Shown: in pieces, positions 39,706 to 48,326 of the stretch
Layout: every line of letters begins with the position of its first letter
How positions within the stretch are numbered: position 1 is the first letter of the stretch
Assembly (NCBI RefSeq): GCF_011761985.1
Contig: NZ_JAASQT010000001.1
Span: forward strand, 434,001 to 498,000
Length of the DNA stretch: 64,000 bases
From: Brevundimonas terrae
GTDB taxonomy: Bacteria; Pseudomonadota; Alphaproteobacteria; Caulobacterales; Caulobacteraceae
Direction of reading: 5' to 3'
Position numbers and translations under genes: made by a program
The notes under the pieces: generated by a model
What the model saw: only the letters and a program-made list of their open reading frames with translations
Told to the model about the DNA's origin: nothing
The model's database searches: none

Positions 39706-40353
39706 TCAAGCCTTGTCAGCTTCGGTGCCGGTCGCCTTTTCCACCAGTTCGGCGGGGCGTTCAGGATGGAAACCGCGCAGCTTGTGCCACGCTTCGCGGC
39801 CCAGTACCGCCAGATATTTCATGTATTCGAGCGTCATGCGGCGGGCCGACTGTTCATGTCGCCACCAGTCCGGGCGATCCAGCGTCGGGGTTCCAACCGC
39901 ATAGGGCACCATCACCACCCCCGGCAGGGCACTGCGGACCTCCAGCAGGCTGCGTGGCATGTGATAGTCGGATGTGACCACGATCAGCTTGCTATACTTG
40001 TTGCGGCGCGCCCATTCGGCGATCTCGCTGGCATTGCCCACCGTGTCCTCGGCCTCGAAGCCCAGATCGACACAGCAGTTGAACAGCTTGTTGGAACCGG
40101 GCGTCAGGGCCCGCAATTCCTTGCGGCGGACCTCGCGGTTCACCCCCGAGATCAGCAGCCGGTCACCCTTGTCCTGTTCCAACAGCCGGATCGCCGCATT
40201 GACCCGCTCGGCCGAAGGGCCGGTCAGGGCCACAACCGCATCGGCGCGATCCGGCTCTGTAGCGGGCGTGAAGTCCTGCACCCGTCCGGCAAAGACGAAC
40301 AGGCCAACCAGCCACATCAGCACAATTGCCGCAATGAGGGTGATGAATCTCAT
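39706..40353 (-). CDS. YdcF/SanA family membrane protein (DUF218)
   Basis: A 215-residue protein with one N-terminal TM segment (residues 3-23) and a periplasmic DUF218 domain: ADAVVALTGPSAERVNAAIRLLEQ, DRLLISGVN, the central EDTVGNASEIAEWA and LIVVTSDYHMPRSL. Family members (ElyC, SanA) influence envelope and peptidoglycan or lipid-carrier metabolism, so the position between ftsX and plsC is apt. The exact role is unknown. It is spaced 9 bp after ftsX. Confidence 0.9.
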   Translation of the reverse strand: MRFITLIAAIVLMWLVGLFVFAGRVQDFTPATEPDRADAVVALTGPSAERVNAAIRLLEQDKGDRLLISGVNREVRRKELRALTPGSNKLFNCCVDLGFEAEDTVGNASEIAEWARRNKYSKLIVVTSDYHMPRSLLEVRSALPGVVMVPYAVGTPTLDRPDWWRHEQSARRMTLEYMKYLAVLGREAWHKLRGFHPERPAELVEKATGTEADKA

Positions 40354-40362
40354 GGGACTCTA

Positions 40363-41262
40363 CTACCCACGACCCGACAGCTTCGCCAGTGCTGTGAAAC
40401 GTGCCGCCAGAATGGCCGTGACCGCAGCCAGAACCGGGCAGACCACAATCGCCAGCAGATCGCTAAAACGGACCGGAAGGGCGGGGGTCAAACCCGCCTC
40501 GCCGCCCAGCAATCGCAACAGCGCCATGGCCAGACCGGCCATCACCGCCCCTGCCACCCCTGCGCTCAAGGCCAGCTTGCCGAAGCGTGCCTGATAAAGC
40601 CCCGCCACATGCCCATCCGAAGCGCCGTTCAAGCTCAGGGTTTCGATAATATCGGCCTGTGCCGCCATGCCTGCGCGCGTGGCATAGGCAATCACCGCTG
40701 CCGTCGCCCCTGCAATCAGCACAAAGGCGGCGATCGCCAGCACGGTCACAATCCCTGCCGCCCGCTCGACCTCGCCCCGCCACAGGCTGTGGTCATCCAC
40801 CGAGGCATCCAGTCCGGCCTCGGCCAGAGCGCGGCTGAGGGTCGGTGCGCTGGCGGGGTGTTTTTCGTCCAGACGCACCACCACCAGATGCGGCAATGGC
40901 AGATCGGGCAGCACCGCCTCGCCCACCCACGGGGCCAACAGGCGTTCCGATGCCTTGCGGTCCAGCGCATAGGCTTCTTCGACACCCTGAACCGCAGACA
41001 GGGTTTCGGCTGCCCGCGCTGCCGCCGTGGGACCGCTTTCATCTACGCGCGGGCGTACCTGTACGGTCGCCTCGCCACGCAGCTCTCCCGCCCAGCCATG
41101 GGCGGCGCGATCCGCCGCCAAGGCACCGATGGCCGATAGCGTCGCCAGAAAACACAGCACGGCAATCACCGCCGCCAGCCAGCGCTCGCCCGACCGCTCG
41201 CGCGGCAGCAAGGTGCCCGGCACCGGCAGCGGTTTGCGAATCACCGAAGGGTTCGCGCTCAT
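40363..41262 (-). CDS. ftsX: Cell division protein FtsX
   Basis: Permease partner of FtsE in the divisome, controlling periplasmic peptidoglycan hydrolases. The 299 residues show an N-terminal cytoplasmic tail, TM1 (about 30-48), a periplasmic domain of ~110 residues (ATVQVRPRVDES to LWRGEVERA) and three further TM segments in the C-terminal half, as expected for FtsX. Its ATG overlaps the ftsE stop by 4 bp. Activators of the EnvC type, one of which is encoded at 12-13 kb in this window, are the known FtsEX partners. Confidence 0.92.
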   Translation of the reverse strand: MSANPSVIRKPLPVPGTLLPRERSGERWLAAVIAVLCFLATLSAIGALAADRAAHGWAGELRGEATVQVRPRVDESGPTAAARAAETLSAVQGVEEAYALDRKASERLLAPWVGEAVLPDLPLPHLVVVRLDEKHPASAPTLSRALAEAGLDASVDDHSLWRGEVERAAGIVTVLAIAAFVLIAGATAAVIAYATRAGMAAQADIIETLSLNGASDGHVAGLYQARFGKLALSAGVAGAVMAGLAMALLRLLGGEAGLTPALPVRFSDLLAIVVCPVLAAVTAILAARFTALAKLSGRG

Positions 41263-42017
41263 ACGGCGGCTCCTTCCGGGTGCGGCTGATGCTCTGGCGG
41301 GCGCTGTGACGGCACCAACTGGCGCAGATAGCCATCCTCCAGTCGCAGCAAACCTGCGCCATAGCGTTCAGCCATGTCTTCATCGTGGGTCGCAATCAAT
41401 ATGGTCGCTCCCAGCTTGTTGAGCGACACAAACAACCGCATCAGCTTTTCACCCATAGCGCGGTCCACACTGCCGGTCGGCTCGTCGGCCAGAATCAGGC
41501 GCGGACGGGTAATCACGGCGCGGGCAATGGCCAGACGCTGTTTCTCGCCGCCCGAAAGGGATGGCGGCAGGGCCTCGAAGCGCCCGCCCAGTCCGACCCA
41601 GCGCAGCATCTCGGCCACATCCTGCACATAGTCGCGCGGACGCTCGCCATTCAACCGCAAGGGCAGGGCCACATTGTCGAAGGCCGACAAGTGGTCCAGC
41701 AGCCTGAATTCCTGAAACACGACGCCCATTCTCTGACGCATGGCCGGAATGGCCGAACGCGGAATCTGGGTTACATCCTGTCCGAACAGGCTGATCCGGC
41801 CTGTTTGTGGTCTCTCACCCAGCGTCATCAGGCGCAAAAGCGTTGACTTTCCCGCGCCGGACGGTCCGGTAAGGAAATGGAAAGAGCCATGAGGCAGGAT
41901 AAGGTTAACATCGCGCAGAACCGAAGGCCGGTCATCATAACCGAACCCTAGGCCTCTGAGGCGGACGACATCGATATCTTTGTTGGGTGCCGTAGGGCGA
42001 CGTTCTTGGATTGGCAT
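41259..42017 (-). CDS. ftsE: Cell division ATP-binding protein FtsE
   Basis: ABC ATPase of the FtsEX complex. The 252 residues contain Walker A GPSGAGKST, Q-loop VVFQEFRLLDHLSAFDNVALPL (a family-typical stretch), signature LSGGEKQR, Walker B LILADEPTGSVD and switch His ATHDEDMAERY. A C-terminal tail of ~25 residues extends past the usual end. It is the first gene of a four-gene minus-strand operon and is divergent from the zinc-ribbon gene with 74 bp between starts. Confidence 0.95.
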   Translation of the reverse strand: MPIQERRPTAPNKDIDVVRLRGLGFGYDDRPSVLRDVNLILPHGSFHFLTGPSGAGKSTLLRLMTLGERPQTGRISLFGQDVTQIPRSAIPAMRQRMGVVFQEFRLLDHLSAFDNVALPLRLNGERPRDYVQDVAEMLRWVGLGGRFEALPPSLSGGEKQRLAIARAVITRPRLILADEPTGSVDRAMGEKLMRLFVSLNKLGATILIATHDEDMAERYGAGLLRLEDGYLRQLVPSQRPPEHQPHPEGAAV

Positions 42018-42091
42018 AGGGTGTTTTCGTTTTGGACCGGGGCGCGTTCGCCCTCGACAGGAGGGGGCGTAACGCCTCTTAGCCGCCGCCT

Positions 42092-43033
42092 ATGATACTG
42101 ACCTGCCCCGCTTGCGCCACCAGCTATTTTGTATCCGATGCGGCAATCGGCCCTTTGGGCCGTCGCGTGCGCTGCAAAGCCTGCGGTCACGACTGGCGCG
42201 CCATGCCCGAAGATGCCCCGCTGGAACTGGATGAGGGTGTTGCCGAAGCTGTCGCGCCCGCCTTGGCAAAGCCTGCCGTCCAGTCCGAAGCCGCTGCCGA
42301 GGATGATGTTACCACGGCCCCTCTGACCCAGGCCTTCCGCGCCCGTGCAGAACAAAAACGCCGTACTCGTCAGGCTGTCCGTCAGGGGCTGGCCTGGGGT
42401 TTGATGATTGTGCTGATGCTGGTCGGTTTTATGGCGGCCTATATCTGGCGCGACACTATCGTCGCCAAGGTGCCCAAGCTGGCCAGCGCCTATCAGTTGG
42501 TGGGCATCGAAACCAACCCCATCGGGCTGGACTTCGAAGCCATTTCTACCGGATTTGCCCGTAACGATATCAGCCAGATCTATGTCTCCGGCGCCTTACG
42601 CAATCTGCGCGCCCGCGAGATTGTGGCCCCGCCTATTCGTATTGCCCTGCTGGATCGCACGGGTCGTGAATACGACCATCATATCCTGCGCCTCGAAGGC
42701 GCGCCGGTTCTTCCCGGTGGTGTGCGTGGCTTTGCGGTGATCCTGCCCAATCCCGACGGACGCTTTGCCGAAACCCGTCTGCGTCTTGTGCCGGACGAGG
42801 CCGCGGTAAAGCCGCAACCGCGCGCCGCCGCCGCACCTGCGCGCAAGGTCCAGCCTGAAACCGCCCCTGCCATAACCCAGACGCCGAAAGCCTCGGCACC
42901 GCAAACCAAGACCACCGATGCTGTCGATACCGATGGCTTGCGCCGAATCAGCCAACTGACCCCTTCATCGGCAATTGGTCGATCTGATCTCGACACCGGA
43001 CCGTTTGAGGGGGTATCGGCTGGGCATGGCTGA
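42092..43033 (+). CDS. MJ0042-type zinc-ribbon membrane protein (DUF3426-like)
   Basis: A 313-residue membrane protein. The N-terminal zinc ribbon has Cys5, Cys8, Cys28 and Cys31 (CPACATSYFV, CKACGHDW). A TM segment lies at about 105-125, then a domain resembling DUF3426 (AISTGFARNDISQIYVSGALRN to GFAVILPNPDG), and a low-complexity Pro/Ala tail. Such proteins often stand beside ftsE/ftsX in alphaproteobacteria. The function is unknown. Its end overlaps the hpt start by 8 bp. Confidence 0.88.
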   Translation: MILTCPACATSYFVSDAAIGPLGRRVRCKACGHDWRAMPEDAPLELDEGVAEAVAPALAKPAVQSEAAAEDDVTTAPLTQAFRARAEQKRRTRQAVRQGLAWGLMIVLMLVGFMAAYIWRDTIVAKVPKLASAYQLVGIETNPIGLDFEAISTGFARNDISQIYVSGALRNLRAREIVAPPIRIALLDRTGREYDHHILRLEGAPVLPGGVRGFAVILPNPDGRFAETRLRLVPDEAAVKPQPRAAAAPARKVQPETAPAITQTPKASAPQTKTTDAVDTDGLRRISQLTPSSAIGRSDLDTGPFEGVSAGHG

Positions 43034-43559
43034 TCCCTCCCCCCTTGCGCCGACCGTCCTGCTCTCACAGAGCGAAATCAACCGCATCAATGCCGAGCTG
43101 GCGCGCCAGATTGCGCCGCTGATCGATGATGACACTGTGGCGGCGGTGCTGTTGACCGGAGGGCTGTGGTTCGGGTCCGACCTGACCCGCGCTCTTTATC
43201 GCGAAGGCCGCAACGTCAAGTTCGATGCCGTGTGGATGTCGTCCTATGGCGACGACAAGCAAAGCCGCGGCAAGGTCACTGTGCGCGCGCCCTTCCAGCG
43301 CTCGATGGAAGGCAAGACTGTTCTTCTGATCGACGATGTTCTGGATACCGGCCTGTCGCTGGTCGAGGCCATCCGCATCACCAAGGAAGCCGGTGCCGCA
43401 CGCGTCCTGACCTGTGTGTTTGCCCGCAAGCCTTGCGAGCACGAACGCATGACGCCGGACTTTGTCGGCTGGGAAGCCCCCGCGCGCTTCCTCGTCGGTT
43501 ATGGGCTGGATCATCAGGGCGGCATGCGCGGCCTGCCCGATATCTGCGCCCTCGACTAA
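43026..43559 (+). CDS. hpt: Hypoxanthine-guanine phosphoribosyltransferase
   Basis: Purine salvage enzyme of 177 residues that joins hypoxanthine or guanine to PRPP. The PRPP-binding motif VLLIDDVLDTG is intact, with LLTGGLWFGSDLTRAL and the SSYGDDKQSRGKV loop. Closing residues FLVGYGLDHQGGMRGLPDI match the family. The start at 43026 is preferred over an in-frame upstream start inside the zinc-ribbon gene; it is translationally coupled to that gene. Confidence 0.93.
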   Translation: MADPSPLAPTVLLSQSEINRINAELARQIAPLIDDDTVAAVLLTGGLWFGSDLTRALYREGRNVKFDAVWMSSYGDDKQSRGKVTVRAPFQRSMEGKTVLLIDDVLDTGLSLVEAIRITKEAGAARVLTCVFARKPCEHERMTPDFVGWEAPARFLVGYGLDHQGGMRGLPDICALD

Positions 43560-43562
43560 GAC

Positions 43563-43590
43563 AAAAGGCCCCTCAAACGAGGGGCCTTTT
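43563..43590. terminator. Bidirectional terminator between hpt and lysA
   Basis: A perfect 12-bp stem (AAAAGGCCCCTC / GAGGGGCCTTTT) with loop AAAC, followed on the plus strand by TCTTTAC. It is symmetrical in A and T runs. Confidence 0.9.
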
Positions 43591-43593
43591 TCT

Positions 43594-44868
43594 TTACAGC
43601 CAGTCCGCGATCGGCTCGCGGGCGAACATCTCGTCATAGGTCGGGCGCGGGCGGATCACGGCCCATTTGTCGCCATCCGCCAGAACCTCGGCAGCCAACG
43701 GGCGGGTATTGTATTCGCCGCTCATCACCGCGCCATAGGCACCAGCCGACATGAAGGCCACCAGATCGCCGGCTTGCAGAGGGGTCAGATTGCGATCACG
43801 GGCAAAGGTATCACCCGTCTCGCAGACAGGGCCGACCACATCGTGCGGGATGGCCTCACCGCCCTTGGGACGGACCGGCTTGATGTCGTGGAAGGCATCA
43901 TAGAGGGCCGGACGCATCAGGTCGTTCATGGCCGCATCCAGCACGAGGAAGCGGCGACCGTCCGTGCGCTCGTTCATGTGCACGACGCGGCTGAGCAGGA
44001 TACCGGCATTGGCCGCCATCAGGCGTCCCGGTTCGAAGGCGGCCTCGACGCCGAGGCCTTCCAGCACACCGGCGACCATGGCGATATACGCCGAAGGCGG
44101 CGGGGTATTGGTCTCGCCATAATAGGGCACGCCCAGACCGCCGCCCAGATCAAGGCGCGTTACCGACATGCCCTGTTCGCGCAGGGTTTCGGTCATCTGG
44201 CGCAGCACTTTGAAGGCGCTTTCCAGCGGGGTCAGATCGGTGATCTGGCTGCCGATATGGCAGGCCAGACCGACAGGGTTCACATGCGCAGAGCGTGATG
44301 CCACGGCATAGAGGTCCATGGCCTCTTCAACCGGCACGCCGAACTTGTCGCCTGCGCCACCCGTGGTGATCTTGGCATGGCCACCCGCGCCGATTTTCGG
44401 GTTCACGCGGATGGCGATGTCGGGCTTGGCGTCCATGGAGGCCGCAACCGCGATCAGGCGTTCAAGCTCGGTCGAGCTTTCGACATTGATCTGGCGCACG
44501 CCTTCACGGATGGCAAAGGCCAGCTCGGCGTCGGTCTTGCCCACGCCCGAGAAGATGATCTTGGAGGCCGGAATGCCAGCCTTGAGGGCACGACGGATTT
44601 CCCCCTCGGACACCGTATCGGCACCGCAGCCCAGTTGCCCCAGCACTTTCAGCACCGAAATATTGGAGTTGGCCTTTACCGCAAAAGCGATCAGCGCATC
44701 GCCCAGTGCGCCCTTATGGGCGTCACAGGCTTCGCGCATCAGGCCATAATGGCGGCGTAGCGTGGCTGCCGAATAGACATAGGTGGGCGTGCCCACCTCG
44801 GCGGCCAAGGTTTCCAGATTGACGCCCTCGGCATGGAGGACGCCGTCTTTCAGATCAAAATAATGCAC
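43594..44868 (-). CDS. lysA: Diaminopimelate decarboxylase
   Basis: PLP enzyme that makes lysine from meso-diaminopimelate. The 424-residue protein begins MHYFDLKDGVLHAEGVN and shows the PLP lysine in FAVKANSN, HIGSQI, the phosphate-binding GGGLG, EPGRLMAANAG and the catalytic Cys in PVCETGDTFA. It is downstream of argH and lptM, spaced 15 bp from lptM, the usual arrangement in proteobacteria. Confidence 0.96.
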   Translation of the reverse strand: MHYFDLKDGVLHAEGVNLETLAAEVGTPTYVYSAATLRRHYGLMREACDAHKGALGDALIAFAVKANSNISVLKVLGQLGCGADTVSEGEIRRALKAGIPASKIIFSGVGKTDAELAFAIREGVRQINVESSTELERLIAVAASMDAKPDIAIRVNPKIGAGGHAKITTGGAGDKFGVPVEEAMDLYAVASRSAHVNPVGLACHIGSQITDLTPLESAFKVLRQMTETLREQGMSVTRLDLGGGLGVPYYGETNTPPPSAYIAMVAGVLEGLGVEAAFEPGRLMAANAGILLSRVVHMNERTDGRRFLVLDAAMNDLMRPALYDAFHDIKPVRPKGGEAIPHDVVGPVCETGDTFARDRNLTPLQAGDLVAFMSAGAYGAVMSGEYNTRPLAAEVLADGDKWAVIRPRPTYDEMFAREPIADWL

Positions 44869-44883
44869 GGGGCCTACAGGGGC

Positions 44884-45096
44884 TTAGAAGTCGGGACGAC
44901 GGCCCGTCGGATCAGCAGCACCACCGTCGATGGGGTTGTTGCTGGACGGGGAAAGGACCGTGGCCGGTTCGCGGTTGCGCTCGGTCCATTTGGAGTTCGA
45001 GCGGGCGCTGGGCGCTTCCAGATCGGCCATCTTGCCGCAGGCCGAAAGGGTCACAGCCGAGGCCAGAACCATGGACAGGATCAGGGTCTTTTTCAT
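44884..45096 (-). CDS. lptM: Small lipoprotein LptM-like
   Basis: A 70-residue lipoprotein with signal MKKTLILSMVLASAVTLSAC; the lipobox Cys is at residue 20. The short polar tail ends NNPIDGGAADPTGRRPDF. It lies between argH and lysA, where LptM (YifL), a lipoprotein that assists LptD maturation, is encoded in many proteobacteria. Assignment rests on position, size and lipobox rather than on a long sequence match. It is spaced 14 bp from argH. Confidence 0.75.
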   Translation of the reverse strand: MKKTLILSMVLASAVTLSACGKMADLEAPSARSNSKWTERNREPATVLSPSSNNPIDGGAADPTGRRPDF

Positions 45097-45110
45097 AGGG
45101 TTTCCTTGGA

Positions 45111-46514
45111 TCACAGGCGTTGTCTCCAGTCTGCGATACGGGCGCGGACCTGATCGGGGGCCGTACCGCCGAAGGACTGGCGGCTGGCGCACGAGGCCTG
45201 CGGAGTCAGGACAGCATAGACACCGTCATGGATGCGCTCGTCCAGCGCCTTCAATTCGGCAATCGGCAACTGGCCCAGATCAAGGCCCAGCTGCTCGGCG
45301 CGTTTCACGGCGGCACCGGTCACATGGTGGGCTTGGCGGAACGGCAGGTTCAGTTCACGCACCAGCCAGTCGGCCAGATCGGTCGCGGTCGAGAAACCGG
45401 CACCGGCAGCGGCGGCCATTTTTTCCGTGTTCGGACGGAAGGCCGCGATCATGGCGGTCATCGAGCTGAGCGCGAGGTTCAGAGCATCAAAGGCCTCGAA
45501 CACCGGCGGCTTGTCTTCCTGCATGTCCTTGGAATAGGCCAGCGGCAGACCCTTCATCACCGTCGTCAGGGCAATGAAGGCCCCGTTGATACGGCCGGTC
45601 TTGGCACGCACCAGTTCGGCGGCGTCCGGGTTGCGCTTTTGCGGCATGATCGACGAGCCGGTCGTCAGATCATCCGGCAGGGTGATGAAGCCGAACATCG
45701 GCGTCATCCACACCACAATCTCTTCGGCCAGACGCGACAGGTGACCGGCGGCAATCGAGGCATCGGCCAGACATTCCAGCGCGAAGTCGCGGTCGGAAAC
45801 GGCATCGAGGCTGTTGCCCATCGGGCGGTCGAAGCCGAGCGCCTGTGCGGTAGCATGGCGGTCAATCGGGAAGGGCGAACCAGCCAGAGCCGCAGCGCCC
45901 AGCGGGTTTTCGTTCATACGGGCACGGGCATCGGCAAAGCGGCTGGCATCGCGGCCAAACATTTCGACATAGGCCATCAGGTGGTGGCCCAGCGTCACCG
46001 GCTGTGCGGTTTGCAGGTGCGTGAAGCCCGGCATCAGATCGCCTGCGTGTTGTTCGGCGCGGTCCAGCAGGGCGCGTTGCAGGTCTTTGAGTTGTTCAAT
46101 CGTGCGGTCGGCAGCGTCGCGGACCCACAGGCGGAAATCGGTGGCCACCTGATCGTTGCGCGAACGGGCGGTGTGCAGACGGCCCGACGGTTCGCCGATC
46201 AGTTCAGACAGGCGCATTTCCACGTTCATGTGGATGTCTTCATAGGCATCGCGGAACGGGAAGGTGCCGTCCTTGATCTCGCCCTCGATCACATCCAGAC
46301 CGCCGAGGATGGCGTCGGCATCGGCCTGCTGGATGATGCCCTGCTTGGCCAGCATGCGGCAATGTGCCCGCGATCCGGCCAAGTCCTGTGCCCACAGGCG
46401 TTTATCAACGCCGATAGAGACGTTAATGGCCTGCATGATATCTGCGGGCTTGGCGCTGAAGCGGCCACCCCATAGAGACTGACCCTGAGGGGTTTTCGAA
46501 GGCGTATCGGACAT
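45111..46514 (-). CDS. argH: Argininosuccinate lyase
   Basis: Last step of arginine synthesis, splitting argininosuccinate into arginine and fumarate. The 467 residues begin [19 protein letters not shown] and include [28 protein letters not shown], and the superfamily signature [12 protein letters not shown]. The start ATG chosen overlaps the tlpA start by two bases within CATG on the opposite strand. A longer frame upstream is likely noncoding because it runs into tlpA. Confidence 0.96.
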   Translation of the reverse strand: MSDTPSKTPQGQSLWGGRFSAKPADIMQAINVSIGVDKRLWAQDLAGSRAHCRMLAKQGIIQQADADAILGGLDVIEGEIKDGTFPFRDAYEDIHMNVEMRLSELIGEPSGRLHTARSRNDQVATDFRLWVRDAADRTIEQLKDLQRALLDRAEQHAGDLMPGFTHLQTAQPVTLGHHLMAYVEMFGRDASRFADARARMNENPLGAAALAGSPFPIDRHATAQALGFDRPMGNSLDAVSDRDFALECLADASIAAGHLSRLAEEIVVWMTPMFGFITLPDDLTTGSSIMPQKRNPDAAELVRAKTGRINGAFIALTTVMKGLPLAYSKDMQEDKPPVFEAFDALNLALSSMTAMIAAFRPNTEKMAAAAGAGFSTATDLADWLVRELNLPFRQAHHVTGAAVKRAEQLGLDLGQLPIAELKALDERIHDGVYAVLTPQASCASRQSFGGTAPDQVRARIADWRQRL

Positions 46515-47130
46515 GAGCGGCTCTAAACGGACTAAGGCGATCGGCATAGGCGTGATTGCAACAGTGGCGGCAATCGGCGGTGCGGCCCTGCTATACGTCA
46601 ATCAGGACGGCGGGAGCAAAGGTTCTGATGCCGCTTCGACGAATAGCGGTGCTTTTGCCGCCCATGCCAAGGGTCCGTTGGCGCGATTGCAGTCGCCGGA
46701 GCCTGTCCCTGCCCCCGATTATGCGTTTCAGGATGCGGACGGAAATCCGGTCACCTTTGCCGATTTCAAGGGCAAGGTGACGGTGGTGAATCTGTGGGCG
46801 ACATGGTGCGCGCCGTGCAAGATCGAGATGCCGACGCTGGCGGCGCTGGCCAAGCGCTATGAGGGGCGCGAGGACTTTGCGGTAGCGGTTATCAGCATGG
46901 ATACCGACCGTGCACAGGAGGCGGCCAAGGCCTTTATCGCCGAGAATGCGCCGCTGAAATATTATGCCGATCCAAAATTTCAGCTGGCCTTCGAGTTCCC
47001 CGGCAAGGGGGCCATGCCGCAAACCATGATCCTTGATCGCGAGGGTCGGGTGGTGGCGGTGATGGTGGGCGAAGCCGACTGGAACGGGCCGCAAGCGGTG
47101 GCCTTGATCGAAGACATTTTAAAACAATAA
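46513..47130 (+). CDS. TlpA-type thiol:disulfide oxidoreductase
   Basis: A membrane-anchored periplasmic thioredoxin-like reductant of 205 residues. The N-terminus has one anchor (about residues 8-28), then an Ala/Ser linker and the thioredoxin fold with the active site WCAPC at 98-102 (Cys99, Cys102), cis-Pro in GAMPQTMIL and typical [11 protein letters not shown]. It could reduce cytochrome c heme-binding cysteines or the CuA site as described for TlpA/CcmG-type proteins. It is divergent from argH with overlapping start codons. Confidence 0.9.
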   Translation: MSGSKRTKAIGIGVIATVAAIGGAALLYVNQDGGSKGSDAASTNSGAFAAHAKGPLARLQSPEPVPAPDYAFQDADGNPVTFADFKGKVTVVNLWATWCAPCKIEMPTLAALAKRYEGREDFAVAVISMDTDRAQEAAKAFIAENAPLKYYADPKFQLAFEFPGKGAMPQTMILDREGRVVAVMVGEADWNGPQAVALIEDILKQ

Positions 47131-47133
47131 AGA

Positions 47134-47147
47134 CTGCCCGAAGGCAG
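47134..47147 (+). terminator. Weak terminator after tlpA
   Basis: A 5-bp stem CTGCC / GGCAG with loop CGAA, followed by CCTGTTTTC. It is short, but the structured repeats that follow may add to termination. Confidence 0.4.
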
Positions 47148-47160
47148 CCTGTTTTCAGCT

Positions 47161-47319
47161 TGCCCTACCGCAAGCCGCCCGGCGGCTCGCTGCTTGAGGG
47201 CAGAAGCCCGCGTCGGGTCGGGAGGTCCCGAAGGGCCGACGAACGCGGGCCACTTATATTTTAAGTGCCCCTACCGCTCGCCGCACGGCGGCTCGCTGTT
47301 TGAGGGGCAGAAGCCCGCG
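47161..47319 (+). repeat. Direct repeat pair with hairpin potential (copies A and B)
   Basis: Copy A (47161-47212) and copy B (47266-47319) share a 52-54 bp unit beginning TGCCC(C)TACCGC and ending CAGAAGCCCGCG, with about four substitutions. The unit folds: the outer arms are TGCCCT/AGGGCA in A and TGCCCCT/AGGGGCA in B, where an inserted C is matched by an inserted G. A core GCCGCC/GGCGGC hairpin is present in A. Copy starts are 105 bp apart. The following hairpin AGCCCGCG/CGCGGGCT (47312-47338) closes copy B. Confidence 0.75.
47206..47250. repeat. Nested-hairpin repeat, copy A module
   Basis: A triple nested palindrome: outer GCCCGCG/CGCGGGC (47206-47212, 47244-47250), middle GTCGG/CCGAC and inner TCGGGA/TCCCGA. 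Its reverse complement reappears at 47814-47859, so this is a dispersed structured repeat of REP-like character. Confidence 0.7.
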
Positions 47320-47338
47320 CCGGATTTCAGCGCGGGCT
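47312..47338 (-). terminator. Hairpin after the Ala-rich lipoprotein gene
   Basis: An 8-bp perfect stem AGCCCGCG / CGCGGGCT with an 11-nt loop, 10 bp downstream of the lipoprotein stop (minus strand). It is part of repeat copy B; termination is plausible though the minus-strand T-run is missing. Confidence 0.45.
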
Positions 47339-47348
47339 ATTAAACCAC

Positions 47349-47678
47349 TTAGTGTTTTTCGAGCTTGGCGCGGGCTTCGGCGGCAGCCTTTTCAGTGGCG
47401 GCAGCGGCGTCAACAGCGCCATCCTTGATGGCAGTGCCAGCCTTGTCGGCAGCGTTCGAGGTGGCGGCAGCAGCGTCGGTCGCGGCAGCAGCCGTGGCGT
47501 CAGCAGCGCTGTCTACGGCCGTTGCGGCAGCGTCACCGGCATGTTCGGCAGCAGCCGTTGCATCGGCAGCCGCGGCAGAAGCATCGGCCTCGGCCTTGTT
47601 TTGTTCGGCTTGGGTGCAGGCAGCGGCACCGAGAGCCAGAACAGCGGCAGCAGCGATGGAAAGCGAACGAATACGCAT
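47349..47678 (-). CDS. Alanine-rich lipoprotein, unknown function
   Basis: A 109-residue lipoprotein. The signal MRIRSLSIAAAAVLALGAAAC has its lipobox Cys at residue 21. The mature region is almost entirely Ala, Asp, Thr, Glu and Lys, with a heptad-like spacing that suggests one long helix or coiled coil (ATAAAEHAGDAAATAVDSAADATAAA-type repeats, not reproduced in full). Such proteins are sometimes annotated as entericidin-like or spacer lipoproteins; no function can be assigned. It is flanked by structured repeats on both sides. Confidence 0.7.
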   Translation of the reverse strand: MRIRSLSIAAAAVLALGAAACTQAEQNKAEADASAAAADATAAAEHAGDAAATAVDSAADATAAAATDAAAATSNAADKAGTAIKDGAVDAAAATEKAAAEARAKLEKH

Positions 47679-48326
47679 GGGATCATCCCCCTCGAGGTTC
47701 TTGAAAACGGCCAACGCCAAGCTGGCCATTCCGCATAACGCCGTCGTGAGAGACTGGTTGCGAAAACGTGATCAGGAAAATTGGAACCACGGCTTTTTCC
47801 GTAAATTCTTAGCGGGCCGCGGTCGTCGGCCCTACGGGACCTCCCGACACGACGCGGCCTGTCACCTCGCGCGGGAAGTTATTCACGCGCTAGAGGCAGG
47901 CACCGTTGTTTGCGGTTACCCTCTGCGCCCGTGGCGGGCAGCTTTCGCAGACGACGAAAGCTGGAACGGTCCGAGTATCCACCTCGACCCTTGCCGGAAC
48001 CTCTTCGTCCAAGCGCATTGCGCCGACAGGCTCCACCGGCGTCATGCGTGCGCATGACCCCCGCTCTTCTCGCTCCCGCCGCCGCATCGGATCGCCGGCC
48101 GAGCGAGCCCTCCCCTGCGACGGGACACAGAGGATTATGCGGCAGGGCTCAGGTAGGACGCGTCGATGGGGGCCAATGCGCCGGTGGGCGTTGATTTCAT
48201 ACGGGTTATTGGCGTGGACTGTGGTGGCTGTGGCCTTATACCTAGCGGGTTTTGCGAGATGTGCGCCCTGCTCTGCTTGTCCGAAACGAAAGGAAGGTAG
48301 AGTTTTGCGCCAAACAGGAGGCCGTC
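47679..48326. other. Long intergenic region with a repeat copy
   Basis: About 650 bp between the divergent lipoprotein gene and the YCII-like gene. It holds repeat copy C (47814-47859). I find no convincing gene. The open frames here are Arg/Pro-rich and lack ribosome binding sites. The best is a short one from 48176 that begins with a hydrophobic stretch (WALISYGLLAWTVVAVAL) and then CAPCSAC before running into the next gene. Confidence 0.5.
47814..47859. repeat. Nested-hairpin repeat, copy C (inverted)
   Basis: The 46-bp match to the reverse complement of 47205-47250 is 41/46 by eye. The outer stem GGCCGCG/CGCGGCC is kept although bases changed on both sides: the C-G pair at stem position 2 in one copy is a G-C pair in the other. 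With copy A it brackets the Ala-rich lipoprotein gene in inverted orientation. Confidence 0.7.

Noticed and set aside
47131-47348. CRISPR array
   Set aside because: There are only two repeat copies, each self-complementary along its whole length, and no spacer series or cas genes.
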